Shown here: piece after piece, positions 9,885-21,544 of the stretch
Layout of the letters: each line of letters begins with the position of its first letter
How positions within the stretch are numbered: position 1 is the stretch's first letter
From: Chaetoderma sp. LZ-2023a
Lineage: Eukaryota; Mollusca; Caudofoveata; Chaetodermatida; Chaetodermatidae
Length of the DNA stretch: 64,000 nt
Direction: 5' to 3'
Assembly (NCBI GenBank): GCA_034401795.1
Contig: CM067374.1
Location: forward strand, 135,624,135-135,688,134
Position numbers and translations under genes: made by a program
Notes under the pieces: generated by a model
The model's input: the letters and a program-made list of their open reading frames with translations, nothing else
The model's database searches: none
Told to the model about the DNA's origin: nothing

Positions 9885-11222
9885 AATTAGCAAGCTACAC
9901 AACCCGTCTAATGGAACTATGACTGCAGATGATAAAGAAAAATCTAATATTCTTAACAACTTTTTCTCAAGTATGTTCACCTCAGAAAATCTACATTCTA
10001 CACCAACCATTAGCCCAAGAAGTAACGGTACTGTATTAAAGGACATAACAATAATAACACCCATCGCCATTGAAAATAAATTGAAGGCACTCAATCCCAA
10101 TAAAACCAATGGCCCAGATGAAATACCAGTGAGAATATTAAAGGAAGCTGCTAAAGAAATTAGTGCACCATTATGCATAAATTTCAACAAGTCTTTAGAA
10201 GAAGGTGTACTACCCGACATCTGGAAAATGGCAAATGTATGCTGTATACACAAGAAGGATAAAAAAACGACCCGAGCAACTACAGACCAATCAGTCCTAC
10301 CGCTACCTTGGGTAAGGTCCTAGAGTCATTTATAAGAGACAGCATTGTAAATTTTCTGGAAACAGCCAATCTATTTACCAAGTGCCAGCATGGTTTCAGA
10401 CACAACAGATCCTGTAAAACTCAATTGCTAGAGTACCTCGAAGATATAACAGTCAAACTTGATTCAAATGAACCTATTGATGCAGTATGTTTAGATTTCT
10501 CAAAAGCATTTGATACTGTACCACACCAAAGGCTCCAAACAAAACTTAGAAACTACGGTATTGGTGACAATTTAGTAAGATGGATAGGAAGCCACCTATG
10601 TAACAGAAGACAGAGAGTAAGAATCAATGCTGCGACATCAGACTGGATAGAGGTGACAAGTGGCGTGCCACAAGGAAGTGTCCTGGGACCTATACTTTTT
10701 CTGATGTACATAAATGACCTACCAGACAGTCTGACCTGCCACTACAAAATACTTTCACATGGCACAAGGATATATGGAAACCCAGCTACCAGTAAGATCC
10801 AGGACAACATATACATAGTATGTAAATGGTCGCAGACATGGCAACTATCCTTCAACACAGATAAAACGCATGTCCTATGGTAGAAATAACCCCCAAACTA
10901 AATACTTTATGACAGATACACCCGATATGCCTCCTATATAAAAATCAGATGTAGAAAACGACCTAGGAGTGCATATTGACATAAACCTCTCTTTTGACAT
11001 ACATATAGGTAAGAGCATCACCAAGGCTAACAGCACAATAGGACTAATTAAGAGAACCTTTACCAATACTGACCCATCTACTTTCACGCTCTTGTACAAG
11101 TCTCTTGTGAGACCTATTCTCGAATACTTCAACTCGGCATGGTCGCCAAAATTGAAAAGGCAATCACAGCTATTAGAAAGAGTTCAACGCCGAGCAACAA
11201 AACTCGTCCCACAAATCAGAGA
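9885..11222 (+). pseudogene. LINE reverse transcriptase with destroyed active site
   Basis: Same family as the minus copy at 5036-7140. It starts in the linker (NILNNFFSSMFTSEN), then LNPNKTNGPDEIPVRILKEA and IWKMANVCCIHKKD. A frameshift near 10265-10310 moves the frame, which resumes at GKVLESFIRDSIVNFLETAN, QHGFRHNRSCKTQLLEYLED, CLDFSKAFDTVPHQ and VPQGSVLGPILFLMYINDLP. Where FADDTKLFG is expected it reads ILSHGTRIYG, so both catalytic aspartates are lost. After another break near 10883 the thumb region continues (HIDINLSFDIHI, RVQRRATKLVPQIREP) and stops abruptly at about 11222. Truncated at both ends. Confidence 0.85.
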
Positions 11223-11838
<616 letters not shown>

Positions 11839-11874
11839 CAAGACAATTAGCCCTTGTGGCTCAATTTCATGATA

Positions 11875-11995
11875 GCTATGTAGGAAAGCTGTGGAATATT
11901 TTGAGACCAATTCTACTGGATCCTCATACTTATGGCAGTAACAACTTCTAGTTAAATAAGCTGTAAAACATTCAACAGAATATTTATTAAATTTG
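11875..11995. repeat. Short inverted repeat, foldback-family termini
   Basis: AAAGCTGTGGAATATTTTGAG near 11884 is inverted as CATTCAACAGAATATTTA near 11972. These resemble the arms at 12338-12460 and the ends of the 1.4 kb foldback at 31822-33258. Probably a minimal internal-deletion copy (MITE) of that family. Confidence 0.5.
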
Positions 11996-12029
11996 AACTG
12001 ATTTTTATCCAGATGCAATATAGGTCAAA

Positions 12030-12039
12030 CCCCCCCCCC

Positions 12040-12084
<45 letters not shown>
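12030..12084. repeat. Poly(C) plus (CA)n microsatellite
   Basis: About 13 C residues (12030-12042) followed by a CA array to 12084. Confidence 0.95.
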
Positions 12085-12087
<3 letters not shown>

Positions 12088-12337
12088 CCCATGTTACTAC
12101 ACCTATGCAGGGGTCAATGCCTAGTTTGAGCAAAATCTGTCTATTGCCCGTAGTCATAAAAAAACAGAAATTCTTTGAAAATATGGTTTTCAGTGTATCA
12201 CCAGAAAATATCTTGACACATTTCGTTCAAATTTCTAGTTTTAGCTATGTCCCGCCCATCTCTAGCTAAGCTCCACCCACACCACGCTTGTATCGGGATT
12301 GCTCGATCGCTGAACTCCCTGACTATCGATTTCCAGA

Positions 12338-12460
12338 AGACTATGTAGGTAAGCTGCTGAATATTTTGAAATGAATTTGACTGGGTGCTGTTGCTTGCCT
12401 ATCGCATTAAAAGCTCTCAGTCAAATTAGTTTCAAAGTATTCAACAGCATGTTTATTAAA
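12338..12460. repeat. Hairpin MITE-like repeat
   Basis: TAAGCTGCTGAATATTTTGA and AATGAATTTGACTG (12351-12385) pair with the inverted CAGTCAAATTAGTTTCAAAG and TATTCAACAGCATGTTTATT (12418-12457) around a ~35-base loop. It is the clearest short copy of the foldback-family terminus found also at 11875-11995, 31822 and 33480-33520. Confidence 0.65.
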
Positions 12461-12768
12461 TAGCAAAGACTTACAATTCGTACAACTTGTCAGACTATTC
12501 GAATTATTCATGACCCCATAATTATGATGTTAGCCTACATGTCACTTAGTTGATTTTGACATCATAATATGGATGGATGGATAAACTGGAAAGGTGAATT
12601 GGTATACGGATAAAAGTATCTGACAAGACATCAGATGTATCAGTTCTAATCATGTTTCAGCAAAATGGAGTTTCCATATGTGAAATGAGTATGCCACCTA
12701 CTGTGGTTAATATTTTGGAGCTACATGTCTCCATTCAAATTATTTTAAAATATTCAAGATAATATTCC
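12461..12768. other. Noncoding stretch
   Basis: No gene. A degenerate half of the preceding hairpin repeat (TTCAAATTATTTTAAAATAT, about 12733) occurs just before the TTAA element. Confidence 0.4.
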
Positions 12769-13119
12769 TTAAAGGGGCAGATTCACACTAAAATGCTTTA
12801 AAATATGTGTTCAAATTTAATAATTTAAAGACTTAAATTGTGTGACTAGATGTAATGAAACAAAATAAATCTTAGCATTCAATAATTTCATTACATATAA
12901 ATTAATACAATTTTCTAAGTTGTGAAATTGAATTAGCGACAGGAGCCCCTACTTCAACTTAATCACCAAATTAAAAAAAATAATTTGTATGGAATAAAAT
13001 CATCATATGCTAAGACTTATTTCAGTTCATTACTTTGAAGTACACAATTTAACCCTTTAAAATTATTCGATTTAAACAATTTTATTTCAAAGCATTTTTG
13101 TGTGAAGATGCATATTTAA
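12769..13119. mobile_element. Palindromic MITE flanked by TTAA
   Basis: The left arm (AGATTCACACTAAAATGCTT, 12779 on; then TTAAATTGTGTGACTAGATG and CTTAGCATTCAATAATTTCA) is matched, inverted, by the right arm (AAGCATTTTTGTGTGAAGAT ending 13110). Arms are about 110-130 bp with a short centre. TTAA is present at both edges (12769-12772 and 13116-13119), the duplication typical of piggyBac-type elements. No ORF. The first few bases inside each TTAA differ between ends, so superfamily assignment is tentative. Confidence 0.65.
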
Positions 13120-15059
13120 GCTGTGAATAATTTGTAACTGGTGGGCAAGGATAAAAATAGGTAAGTGGTCACTTGTGTTTTTATTCTGCTAGGGCAGTCA
13201 TTGGCAGAGTAAAATTCTGAGATGGACTTTATAAAACCGTGTTGAGCAAGGAAATATGTGCTTAATGGAAAACATGTCCAGATTGTATTTTGAATCTGAC
13301 AGGTTAATATGATCTGATGCCCCAGATGTCTTTTCTATGTAAGATATTCTTAGCTGAAAGAACTGATTTGAAATTCGTCATTGGTGTCCGATTTTTGGCC
13401 CTGGATATGTTTAACAGCAATTATTTGACCATGGTTCAAGTATTCAGGTTCACAAGGCTATAGGTAGTCTGTGCCAGGGTATAATGTAGTAATTTGCTAC
13501 ATGTCATTTGAAACTCAATTGGATACATCTTGTGATCACTGCAGATGCCGTCTTCATCTGGCTTGACCATTAATCAAAGTTTTGCCAAATTATTGTCCAT
13601 TTGCGGTCTAATAGATGACTACTTATTGAAAATTTATCACTGGAATGACTGGCCCTAGCCAGTTGTTCATGTGGTAAATTTTCAAGAATGGCATCTTAGC
13701 TTGCAAATGGACATTCCTCAAAATCACAGAAGAGTTAAATTTACTTGCTTGACAATTAAAGGGTTAAGATGTGCAAACCCATGCCTCAGAAACCTCTGAT
13801 GTGGTATTAACCTTAGCTTTATTTAGGCTATCTATCTGGATGACAATGTTTTGTGAACGTGGGGGCAAATAATAGAGCATTAAATGCTTTGGCAATATGT
13901 ACGCTCAGAATGTTCTCCGCCTATTGCAGAGTGCGCAGGTCGAATTTAATGTCTGTTGTTGATACTTCCTTCCTTTTTTTCTAGTAGGAGGCAGAGTTGA
14001 ACCGCACTGGCAAAACCACTGTTAAGCCAGCCACAGGCAAAGCAGAAGTTTAAGACATTGAGTAAAGAAAGAAGTATCAAGGCATATTTCAGTGAAAAGT
14101 AAACAAGCAGAGACCTGCGCCTTGCTCCGGCAAGGATCACCACCGTCAACATTTCCATTTCAGTCCTCAAGTGCTGCTCTATAATTCTTAGCCCCTATCA
14201 CACCAATGCCAAAATTCACAATTTTCAAATTAAATTAAAGGATGAGTTGGTGTTCATTTTCCAACAAATCCGCTGGAAGATGTTGCTGACACAGACAGCA
14301 ACATCATCCACCAAAACTGCCGAAAAATACACACCAACTTCTATGCAATTAACCTAGCAAATGATATAATTCTACATCAGCGTGGCAAGGGTTAATGGTG
14401 ATTTAACAATAACCCCAAACACATTGATATTTATGTTTTAATTTTCAAGTTAACCGATGTTCATTTCTAAACATATTTGGTGGAAGATGTTGTCATCACA
14501 GACATCATCCACCAAGGCTGCCCAAAAAATAAACACCAAATTCATTATTCAAATTCAAATTTTCACTTAATAAATGTACATTTGCAGAGCAAAAGGGTCA
14601 AAGGCTCACTAAAAAAATCAAAAATGCAAATTTAATGCACCTAACCCAAGTCCAAAAATTAAACTCAAAAGACCAGCATATAAGGAATTTCAAGCACACA
14701 AGAGATTCCATTCATGGCTAGACCTGAGGTGAACCCCCAGGTTTCCAAACAAGCGCGCTTCTTTATTTAAACATAAAACATTTTTACATTTCAATCAGTA
14801 CTCCATTCCTCCAACTAAGTTAAATATACTTCATTATCAATCAACACCCCACCCCACCCCCACCCAAGGTTCCTTTCTGAGTGATTCAACATATCAACAA
14901 AAAAAAAAAAAAAAATAATATTAATAAATAAAATATATAAAATATAACGGTATTAATATCACCGTATAATAATTTATAATGAAGGAATAAGTTTATCTAA
15001 AAAAACATAGCATTCACCAGAAAATTTCATTTTAACTTTACCTATCACGTTGAGCTGAA
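13120..15059. other. Noncoding stretch with two hairpin regions
   Basis: No gene is supported; the minus ORF 13946-14170 has no recognisable content. 13590-13735 is an imperfect hairpin: GTCCATTTGCGGTCTAATAG and TTGAAAATTTATCACTGGAA pair with inverted GGTAAATTTTCAAGAATGGC and CAAATGGACATTCC. 14225-14345 and 14450-14550 are two diverged copies of another hairpin containing GGAAGATGTTG and ACATCATCCACCAA. A/C-rich runs lie near 14850-14920. Confidence 0.5.
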
Positions 15060-16085
15060 ATTTTAATTCATTTTAAAAATTTATCAAATTGATATTATTA
15101 TCCATAATATGGCACTTCTAGATATAAAATCTTGACAACAAAAATAAATAATTAATATGTGAAGACTTGGATATTGGATACTATCCAAAAATAACAGTTT
15201 CATCCATTTTATTATAATTGACATTAAAGTTAGATTCAATCTGCTTAATTTTACTAAATAACAGATGCCAAAATTGGTATACATCTTGACAACCAAACAC
15301 ATAATGAACAATATCATCTACTGTATTTGGACACTTATTACAAAAAGGATCTGTAGCGATTTTTAATTTATATAAAAACTTATTACAGGGCAAAATATGA
15401 TGTAATAATTTAAACTGAAACTGCTTAATTTTATATTCTAGAGGTAGTTTATGAAAAAATGACCATATATTGAATTTCAATGGTGCAGAATACACTGAAT
15501 TAAAATTTAAAACCGGTGTGCTTAAATTTTTAACCATTATCTCATCATAAAATATTTTACTTCGCCAGATACCATCATGTAAATTAATTCCTTTAAAAAA
15601 GGTGCTGAAACAAATATAACTGAGGTCTAGTTAAAATTTTATTAAATAAATTACATCCAACTGCCCTATAACAAGCTCTTTTTAAACTTTCATATGTTCT
15701 ATAAGAAAAATTAGTTTTATCATATAATTTTCTTTATATCTTCAGATATGGTAAAAAAGAGCGACTACCCTCAAAGAGGTCCATAATGTATATCAATTCC
15801 GCATTAAAAAGATCCTCCGTAAACAGTGATTTACCATTAATTAAAATTTTTAGGATCTCTACATAAAAGGAGGGTATTAATACTGGCAATTACTTAATAG
15901 AAAATTGGCAATGAAGCAAGAAGGCTAAACCTCCAACATTCTTAAAAATCATACAAGCTATGATTTTCCAAGGGCTTGCTAAAGGAGAGAAATATCGTAC
16001 AAGCTATGTTAATTTTAATGAGGCATTCATACATTCTAAATTCAATGAATTTATGCCCCCATTTTTAATTGGGAAGCTGAATTCT
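15060..16085 (-). pseudogene. L1/Tx1-like LINE, C-terminal remnant
   Basis: Minus strand. From about 16075 down: FSFPIKNGGINSLNLECMNA, KNVGGLAFLLHCQFSIK, SFYVEILKILINGKSLF and then the 118-codon frame 15537-15181 with LPLEYKIKQFQFKLLHHILP, NKFLYKLKIATDPFCNKCPN and a C-x2-C/H-x-C-type knuckle ending in DVYQFWHLLF. After a TAG it continues as YPISKSSHINYLFLLSRFYI. The NGG box, the KxxQFKLLH...ILPxNK block and the late Cys/His knuckle are features of the C-terminal domain of L1/Tx1-clade ORF2. Many stops and frameshifts; RT core absent. AT-rich, unlike the CR1 copies next to it. Confidence 0.65.
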
Positions 16086-16099
16086 TTTAATTTTTTAAC

Positions 16100-17490
16100 T
16101 TTTTCGAACTACTTCATACTTGATTCTTGATACTTGATGGTCTAGCTGTCTTCGCCTAAGGGCACAGCTCTCAGTTTTCTTTTGAATGGTTCCACGGTGC
16201 ATGCATCAACAACATCTTCTGGCAGCTTGTTCCAATCCTCCACTACTCTGGATGGAAAAAAGTGTTTTGCCAGTTCTGTGTTGCATCTCTGTTTGTATAT
16301 CTTATGGGAGTGTCCACGTAGGTCTCTATGGAGTTGTTCAAATAGAGTTGAAAATCTGCATTGTAATGCGTGTTGAGGTATTTGTAGGTTTCTGTGAGGT
16401 CGATTTGTCTTCTTCTATCTGCTAGGGTAGTTGGTGGTGTCTGATTGCATAGTTTAAAACAGAGATTCTGCACTTTCTCTAAGGGCTTGATGTCTTTAAC
16501 TAAATATGCGTTCAAGACTATGGACCCATACTCTAGTGCTGGTCTGATAATCGAATTGAATAAAGTTGAGGCAATAGTTGGTGATCTGTTTCTGAAGCAT
16601 CTCTTGATCATGCCTATTTTTTGTCTGGCTTTTTGGTGATGCTAGAGATGTGAGGGGTTGGTATTCGAAACTAATATTTCTAAATCTGTTTGCTCATTTT
16701 CTTCAGTTAGGTAATGACCGTTTAATGAGTACAAGTCATCGATGGAAGATTTAATTCTGAGTACAATAAACTTCTCTGCATTGAACCTCATTAACCATGT
16801 TCGAGACCATGCTGAAAGGGAGTTTAAATCTTGTTGAAGGATTTGACAATCGCTTGGGGTCTTGATAGTATGATAGAGTTTTGTGTCATCGGAAAATAGC
16901 TTGGCTCTGGATTGAACTGTGTAATGTAAGTCGTTTACAAACATAAGGAAGAGTACTGGACCCAATATTGATCCTTGTGAGACGCCACTGGTGATAGGTT
17001 TCCAGTCAGAGTAACCTTTTCTGAGAATTACACATTGCCCTCTAGAAGCCAGAAAGGATTTAATCCACCGAAGGACGGGCCCCTTAATTCCAAGGTTGCT
17101 GAGTTTGTGGGCAAGACGTATATGTGGTACGGTATCGAAGGCATTGCTGAAGTCTAGGTAGATGGCGTCGGTTTGTTCATTGTTGTCATATGCGAAGAGC
17201 CAATCTGACATGCACTCAATTGGTTGAGTTACACAGGAACATCCTTTCTGGAATCCATGCTGGTTGTATGATATAATCTGGTTCATGTCTATGTGTTCCC
17301 ATAATGCATCAAGTACGAGGAGTTCCATGAGCTTGCATACTTGGCTGGTTAGAGCAACTGGTCGGTAATTGTTTGGAGAATGTCTGGATCCTTTCTTGAG
17401 GAGTGGGGTCACATTTGCATCTCTCCAATATTTTGGAATGGTGCCTGATAGTATAGACTGGTTGAAAATATTTGCCAGAGGGATTGCGGT
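16100..17490 (-). pseudogene. CR1/Jockey-type LINE RT, 3' half
   Basis: Minus strand. Starts PLANIFNQSILSGTIPKYW, then the 256-codon frame 17412-16642: LLKKGSRHSPNNYRPVALTS, YLDFSNAFDTVPH, SGVSQGSILGPVLFLMFVND and active site FSDDTKLYH. A frame break near 16640 is followed by 16611-16243 (SIIRPALEYGSIVLNAY, LEKVQNLCFKLC) and the C-terminus VVEDWNKLPEDVVDACTVEP, stop near 16142. The 3' UTR ends in a repeated AAGTATCAAGAATCAAGTAT. Upstream it is cut by the truncated LTR at 17490-20252. The endonuclease/ORF1 block 20262-21400, same strand, is plausibly the other half of this element. Confidence 0.85.
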
Positions 17491-20252
17491 GAGGCATTTA
17501 CGGCCTGAATATGTGAGTCTACAGATGTAGAGGTAGGATGTTCTTTGATGGATGACTCACCAAATCTGCCAGCCATGCCTAAAAGTGGTATTTCAATCGT
17601 TGCCGCACTTACATCGTGTCGGTTCTTTCGACTCTTGACCGCAGCAAGTAAACTTTGCCCGGTGCGTCTTCAGGGCTGGTTGACGTACCCAGCACCATAA
17701 GCTTTGTTTTGTATCTTCGTTTGCCTCTGACAACCCCCGCTTGTGACGGGTTGTTTACACCTTCCATCCATGCCATCGGTGTACGGAAACTTTCTTCACC
17801 ACGTAGTACTATCGTATTTTTTACTGACTGCTCATTAGACATTCTATTAGGCTTACAGTGCTGAGCGATGTATCCCTCCTGCCATGAGTGTTCTTGCGGA
17901 AGTCTTGTTTGCGGAAAACAACTTGCGCAACCTGGGGAAACTTTCCAGCTTCCGAAGAGCGCATCATCTCACGTCGACTACGGATTTACGTCTCAATTTC
18001 AGTAACACGGTAGCCTAACTTAGGAATGACTACCAGGTATTCAAGTAACTATACTTCACAGTTTAATTGTTTCTCTATATAGGTTTTGTTAATTATATTG
18101 TATCCGCAAAAACGGTCCCGATGACTAAAAGGAACTGTAACGGTCTTAGGACCGATAGTTACAATTTCTGTATTTGTTGATAATTATTATCATTTTCCTC
18201 AATGTGTTGCTAACCGCACTATAGTAGGTTTGTTAACCTGTACTAAAATATATATCTTAATCATTTGGCACTGTATTGTTTGTTCTGGTTAGATTATGTA
18301 TATATATGGCCAGTGGCCATACGTTCATATGTTTTGCTTATTCATAGGAAATATAGGACTGCAGTGCACGTAGGAAACACTATACAGCAACACTTATATA
18401 TGCAGCATTTTCTCCCGCCACCAACAATTTTTCACTGAGGTCACTGTCCGTGCTATAACTCTGTTTAGCCTGGCATGCTCCCGACTAACTTTTTCTATTC
18501 AGCTCGATAGGATAGGTTCAAAACGATTAGAGACACTGTCTTCATTACATACTGTGTAATATATTCTCTTCCAGTAGTGCGATAATCTATCTCCGCACTC
18601 TGGTAAGACTCATAAGTAAGATTTTGTCTCCCTTCATGCTCCTCATAGCCTTGTGGCTTCTTAATTGTTTGGATGTCCCTATCCGCACCATGGGCTGATC
18701 CGACTCTGGGAAACTATTGGGGTTTCCGAGCGGTGATGGCTAGGGTGCAGTATCACACACACTCCCATGTATCCTCAGATACTTAGTAGATAGTACTTTA
18801 AGCCAATGTAGGAAAGCACTGCGAAAACACATGTATTAATTATTATTTTATTTACTGACAATCCTCCCGCACTGCAGTGCAAAACTGGCAACTTGTATAT
18901 AAACCTAACGACAGGTTAAATGGTTAGTTCCATAGGACCTGGTGATGGGCGAGATACGTATATACCCACCGAACTCTGTTAAAGTGCCTGGGCATGATAT
19001 TTAAATCTGCCACGCCCTTGCGGGAAGGACATTTACGGTGGGTATTCGTCTCTCTTACCCCCACCATAATGATACGAGAAATGGCCTAATAATGCTTTCG
19101 TGAAATGTAACCCATGTCTTGTAATGTTTTATGTGACTACGAAGCGGAATGTCCGGATTCTTACCCAGTTCGGAGATCCTACTAAGTAACATGTATGAGG
19201 GGTGTCTACAGTATTGATACCTTAGGGCATCTGTTCTCCGTGACGGCCGTGTCTAATAGCTAGGTAGATATCAGCCAGTTGCGGCCTAAAATAATTCTTG
19301 TTCTGAAAATAACTAAAAGGAATTAATCAAAGCAGAAGGCCCACAGAAATAAAGCGGCAACTGCTAATTCAGCATATTAAGAATCACATAAGACGGTGAC
19401 GAGGGAATCCATCAGGAATCACCTGTCCCGTCTTCACGTAAACCAGTACACACCCCTATAGTCATAATCTCACTAGGTATGGTCTTTTCTTTCCAAAGCA
19501 TTTTTGATTGAAATATTAGTGGGCCCATTTTTGCCTACTATTCTTCTCCCGCTTTAAGCAGTGGCAACACCTTCCCGAGGCGGAGGCCTGCGCGAGGCAC
19601 TTACCTCTCGCAAGGATTCAGTGATGACGGTCCACGCCAGGATAAACTCCTCACCCAAACTAGCACTAGGAGTAGTGCCCGTGTGAGGCACATTAGTTTT
19701 CGTCTGATATAACCTAGAGGTATAATAACTTTTATTAAGTTAAATAGTTATGTCTCGTGTATGGGAGCCTCCCTTGTAGGGATACCTCTGCAGCCCTACG
19801 GGTCTGTGTGGTACCTCCGGTAGCCCCATGTTTAGAAGTTCATCTACTTGTCACTATGTCTCGTATTTTCGCATGCTCTTATTGTAGTTTTATCTAGCAT
19901 ATTTATAATTGTTTAGGTAAACTCATTGTATAGACTTATATTTTTAGGTCACCAAATCAAATCTTGTAAGTCCATAGATCACGAAATTTCTATGGACAGG
20001 CATACTGATGATACAAATTCTTGGAATGAGACCATTGTGTTTAATGTTTGCGACGATGGTCGTATGGCCCACCGGAACGATTGAGTTCCACCTGCCTTAG
20101 GAGCCAGTTTTTGTTTCCCACAGGGCAGTCTCGTACAAGGTCCGTCACCCCCGAGACCGGATGCTAACCAGCGTCATCACTCATCATGCACTTGCGGCGT
20201 GGCGAGTTGACATGATACACCGGAACGGCCCGAAACTACCCGGCAAGCTACA
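17490..20252 (+). mobile_element. Giant-family LTR, 5'-truncated copy (LTR A)
   Basis: Homologous, with many differences, to the LTRs at 38188-41336, 52109-58067 and 58732-62185. Shared landmarks include TCAATTTCAGTAACA (17996), GGTATTCAAGTAACTATACT, CTGGGAAACTATTGGGGTTT, the polyadenylation signal block AGAAGGCCCACAGAAATAAA (AATAAA 19348-19353) and the terminal CTACA at 20248-20252. The U3 part with the CRE/TATA promoter is missing: homology begins at a point about 620 bp into the full LTR. The last 500 bp are closest to LTR E (63503-64000). It lies between two halves of a minus-strand LINE. ORFs within it are incidental. Confidence 0.8.
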
Positions 20253-20261
20253 AGATATATC

Positions 20262-21400
20262 AACTCGGCTGTGGTCACTTGAGCTGAAAGGCTCCTCTAC
20301 TAAAACTGATTTGATGATATCCGGATTTCCTGTAATTACCAGATCCAAAAATGTTATTTCCTCGAGTTGGTTGGTTAACTAGTTGTGTTAATAGGTTTTC
20401 ATCTAAGGTGTCGAGGAACCGAGATTAAAGCGAAGAGGGCGCCGCATTGGTTGTCCAGTTTATATCTGGGAGATTGAAGTCACCTACTAGAATTACGTTC
20501 TCTGTATTTATGTTACTGATGGATTCACATATGATGTCTAGGTTTGGTTATTTTCCTCTTTCTTGGCGGAAAGCAACTCCGATTGTTAGTTCTGTATTGG
20601 TGTATGAGTTAATTGTGTCCCATAACAGTTCTGATTTGACGTCATCTTTCAGTAGGCATGGATTAAGTGCGGATCTGATCATTAGTAGCACCCCCCTTTT
20701 TTCTTGTTGTGTATAACTTCCATCTGGATAGTCTTTAATCTTTCTGTCCTTTCTGAAGATTGCGTAATCTGTGTGAGTGAACTCAGTACTGTTTATTGAC
20801 CTATCTAACCATGTTTCTGAGATGGCATAAATATCCCAGCTAGTTTCCGCTATATGATCAGATAATTCACTGTATTGGATTTGTTCTTAAGGCACTGTGC
20901 ATTTAGATGTGAAATAACAATAGGCACAAAATCCTTTTTATGTTTGCTAATACACTTGTAAGGGTTTGCTTTTCCTGAACTCAACGTATTTACATTATGT
21001 ACACTCTCTTGTTCTCTCTGGATTTGGTTTACACTCTCGGAGCAGATGCTCCTGGGAGTGTCTTGAGGACTTGACCACCATATTATCCGACCCCCGTTTT
21101 ATGTAGAACTTTGAGTCCTGTTCCTTTTTTGACTGAAGCTCTTTTCTTAGTTTCAAATCATCTTCTCTTTGCAGAGCAGTTAAGTCGAGACTTATGAAGA
21201 CTGTTTTGGGGTTGAAGGAACTGCGTTAGGATCAACGTTTCTGATTTTTGGGCCATTTCTGAGAATTCTATTTTTTTCGGCAACATCATTGAGACATAGA
21301 CTAAGTGGGCGTCCGTGAATGTTGTTGTCCTCTTTCGGCTTACCTAAGCATTCTATCTTAGCAGGTAAATGAGTTGCTTCTATAAGTGACAAAATCTTAG
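20262..21400 (-). pseudogene. LINE endonuclease and ORF1 C-terminus
   Basis: Minus strand. The segment 21392-21192 reads KIECLGKPKEDNNIHGRPLS and EKNRILRNGPKIRNVDPNAV, like the RNA-binding C-terminus of LINE ORF1 proteins, followed by a charged segment to about 21040. After an AT-rich gap come apurinic-type endonuclease motifs: WDIYAISETWLDRSINSTEF with the catalytic E of SETW (about 20845), IGVAFRQERGK, VGDFNLPDINW, LLTQLVNQPTRG and a final SSSDHSRV (near 20265). At least three in-frame stops. Cut at the 3' side by LTR A. Confidence 0.7.
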
Positions 21401-21447
21401 TGCCTACCTCCTCATATGTAGCAGTATCTGTCTCAGGGAGGCCTCTA

Positions 21448-21482
<35 letters not shown>
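21448..21482. repeat. (TGT)n microsatellite
   Basis: About eleven TGT units between the minus-strand LINE and the plus-strand L2-like LINE. Confidence 0.9.
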
Positions 21483-21544
21483 TGGTGTTGTTTAGTATTA
21501 ATATCAATAATCTCGGGACATAAACCAAGGCTTTTTATTGTCCT

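Noticed and set aside
17609..17842. Minus-strand 77-codon ORF with basic KRRYKTK
   Set aside because: Lies within the truncated LTR A, antisense to the element, and is not open in the other LTR copies.
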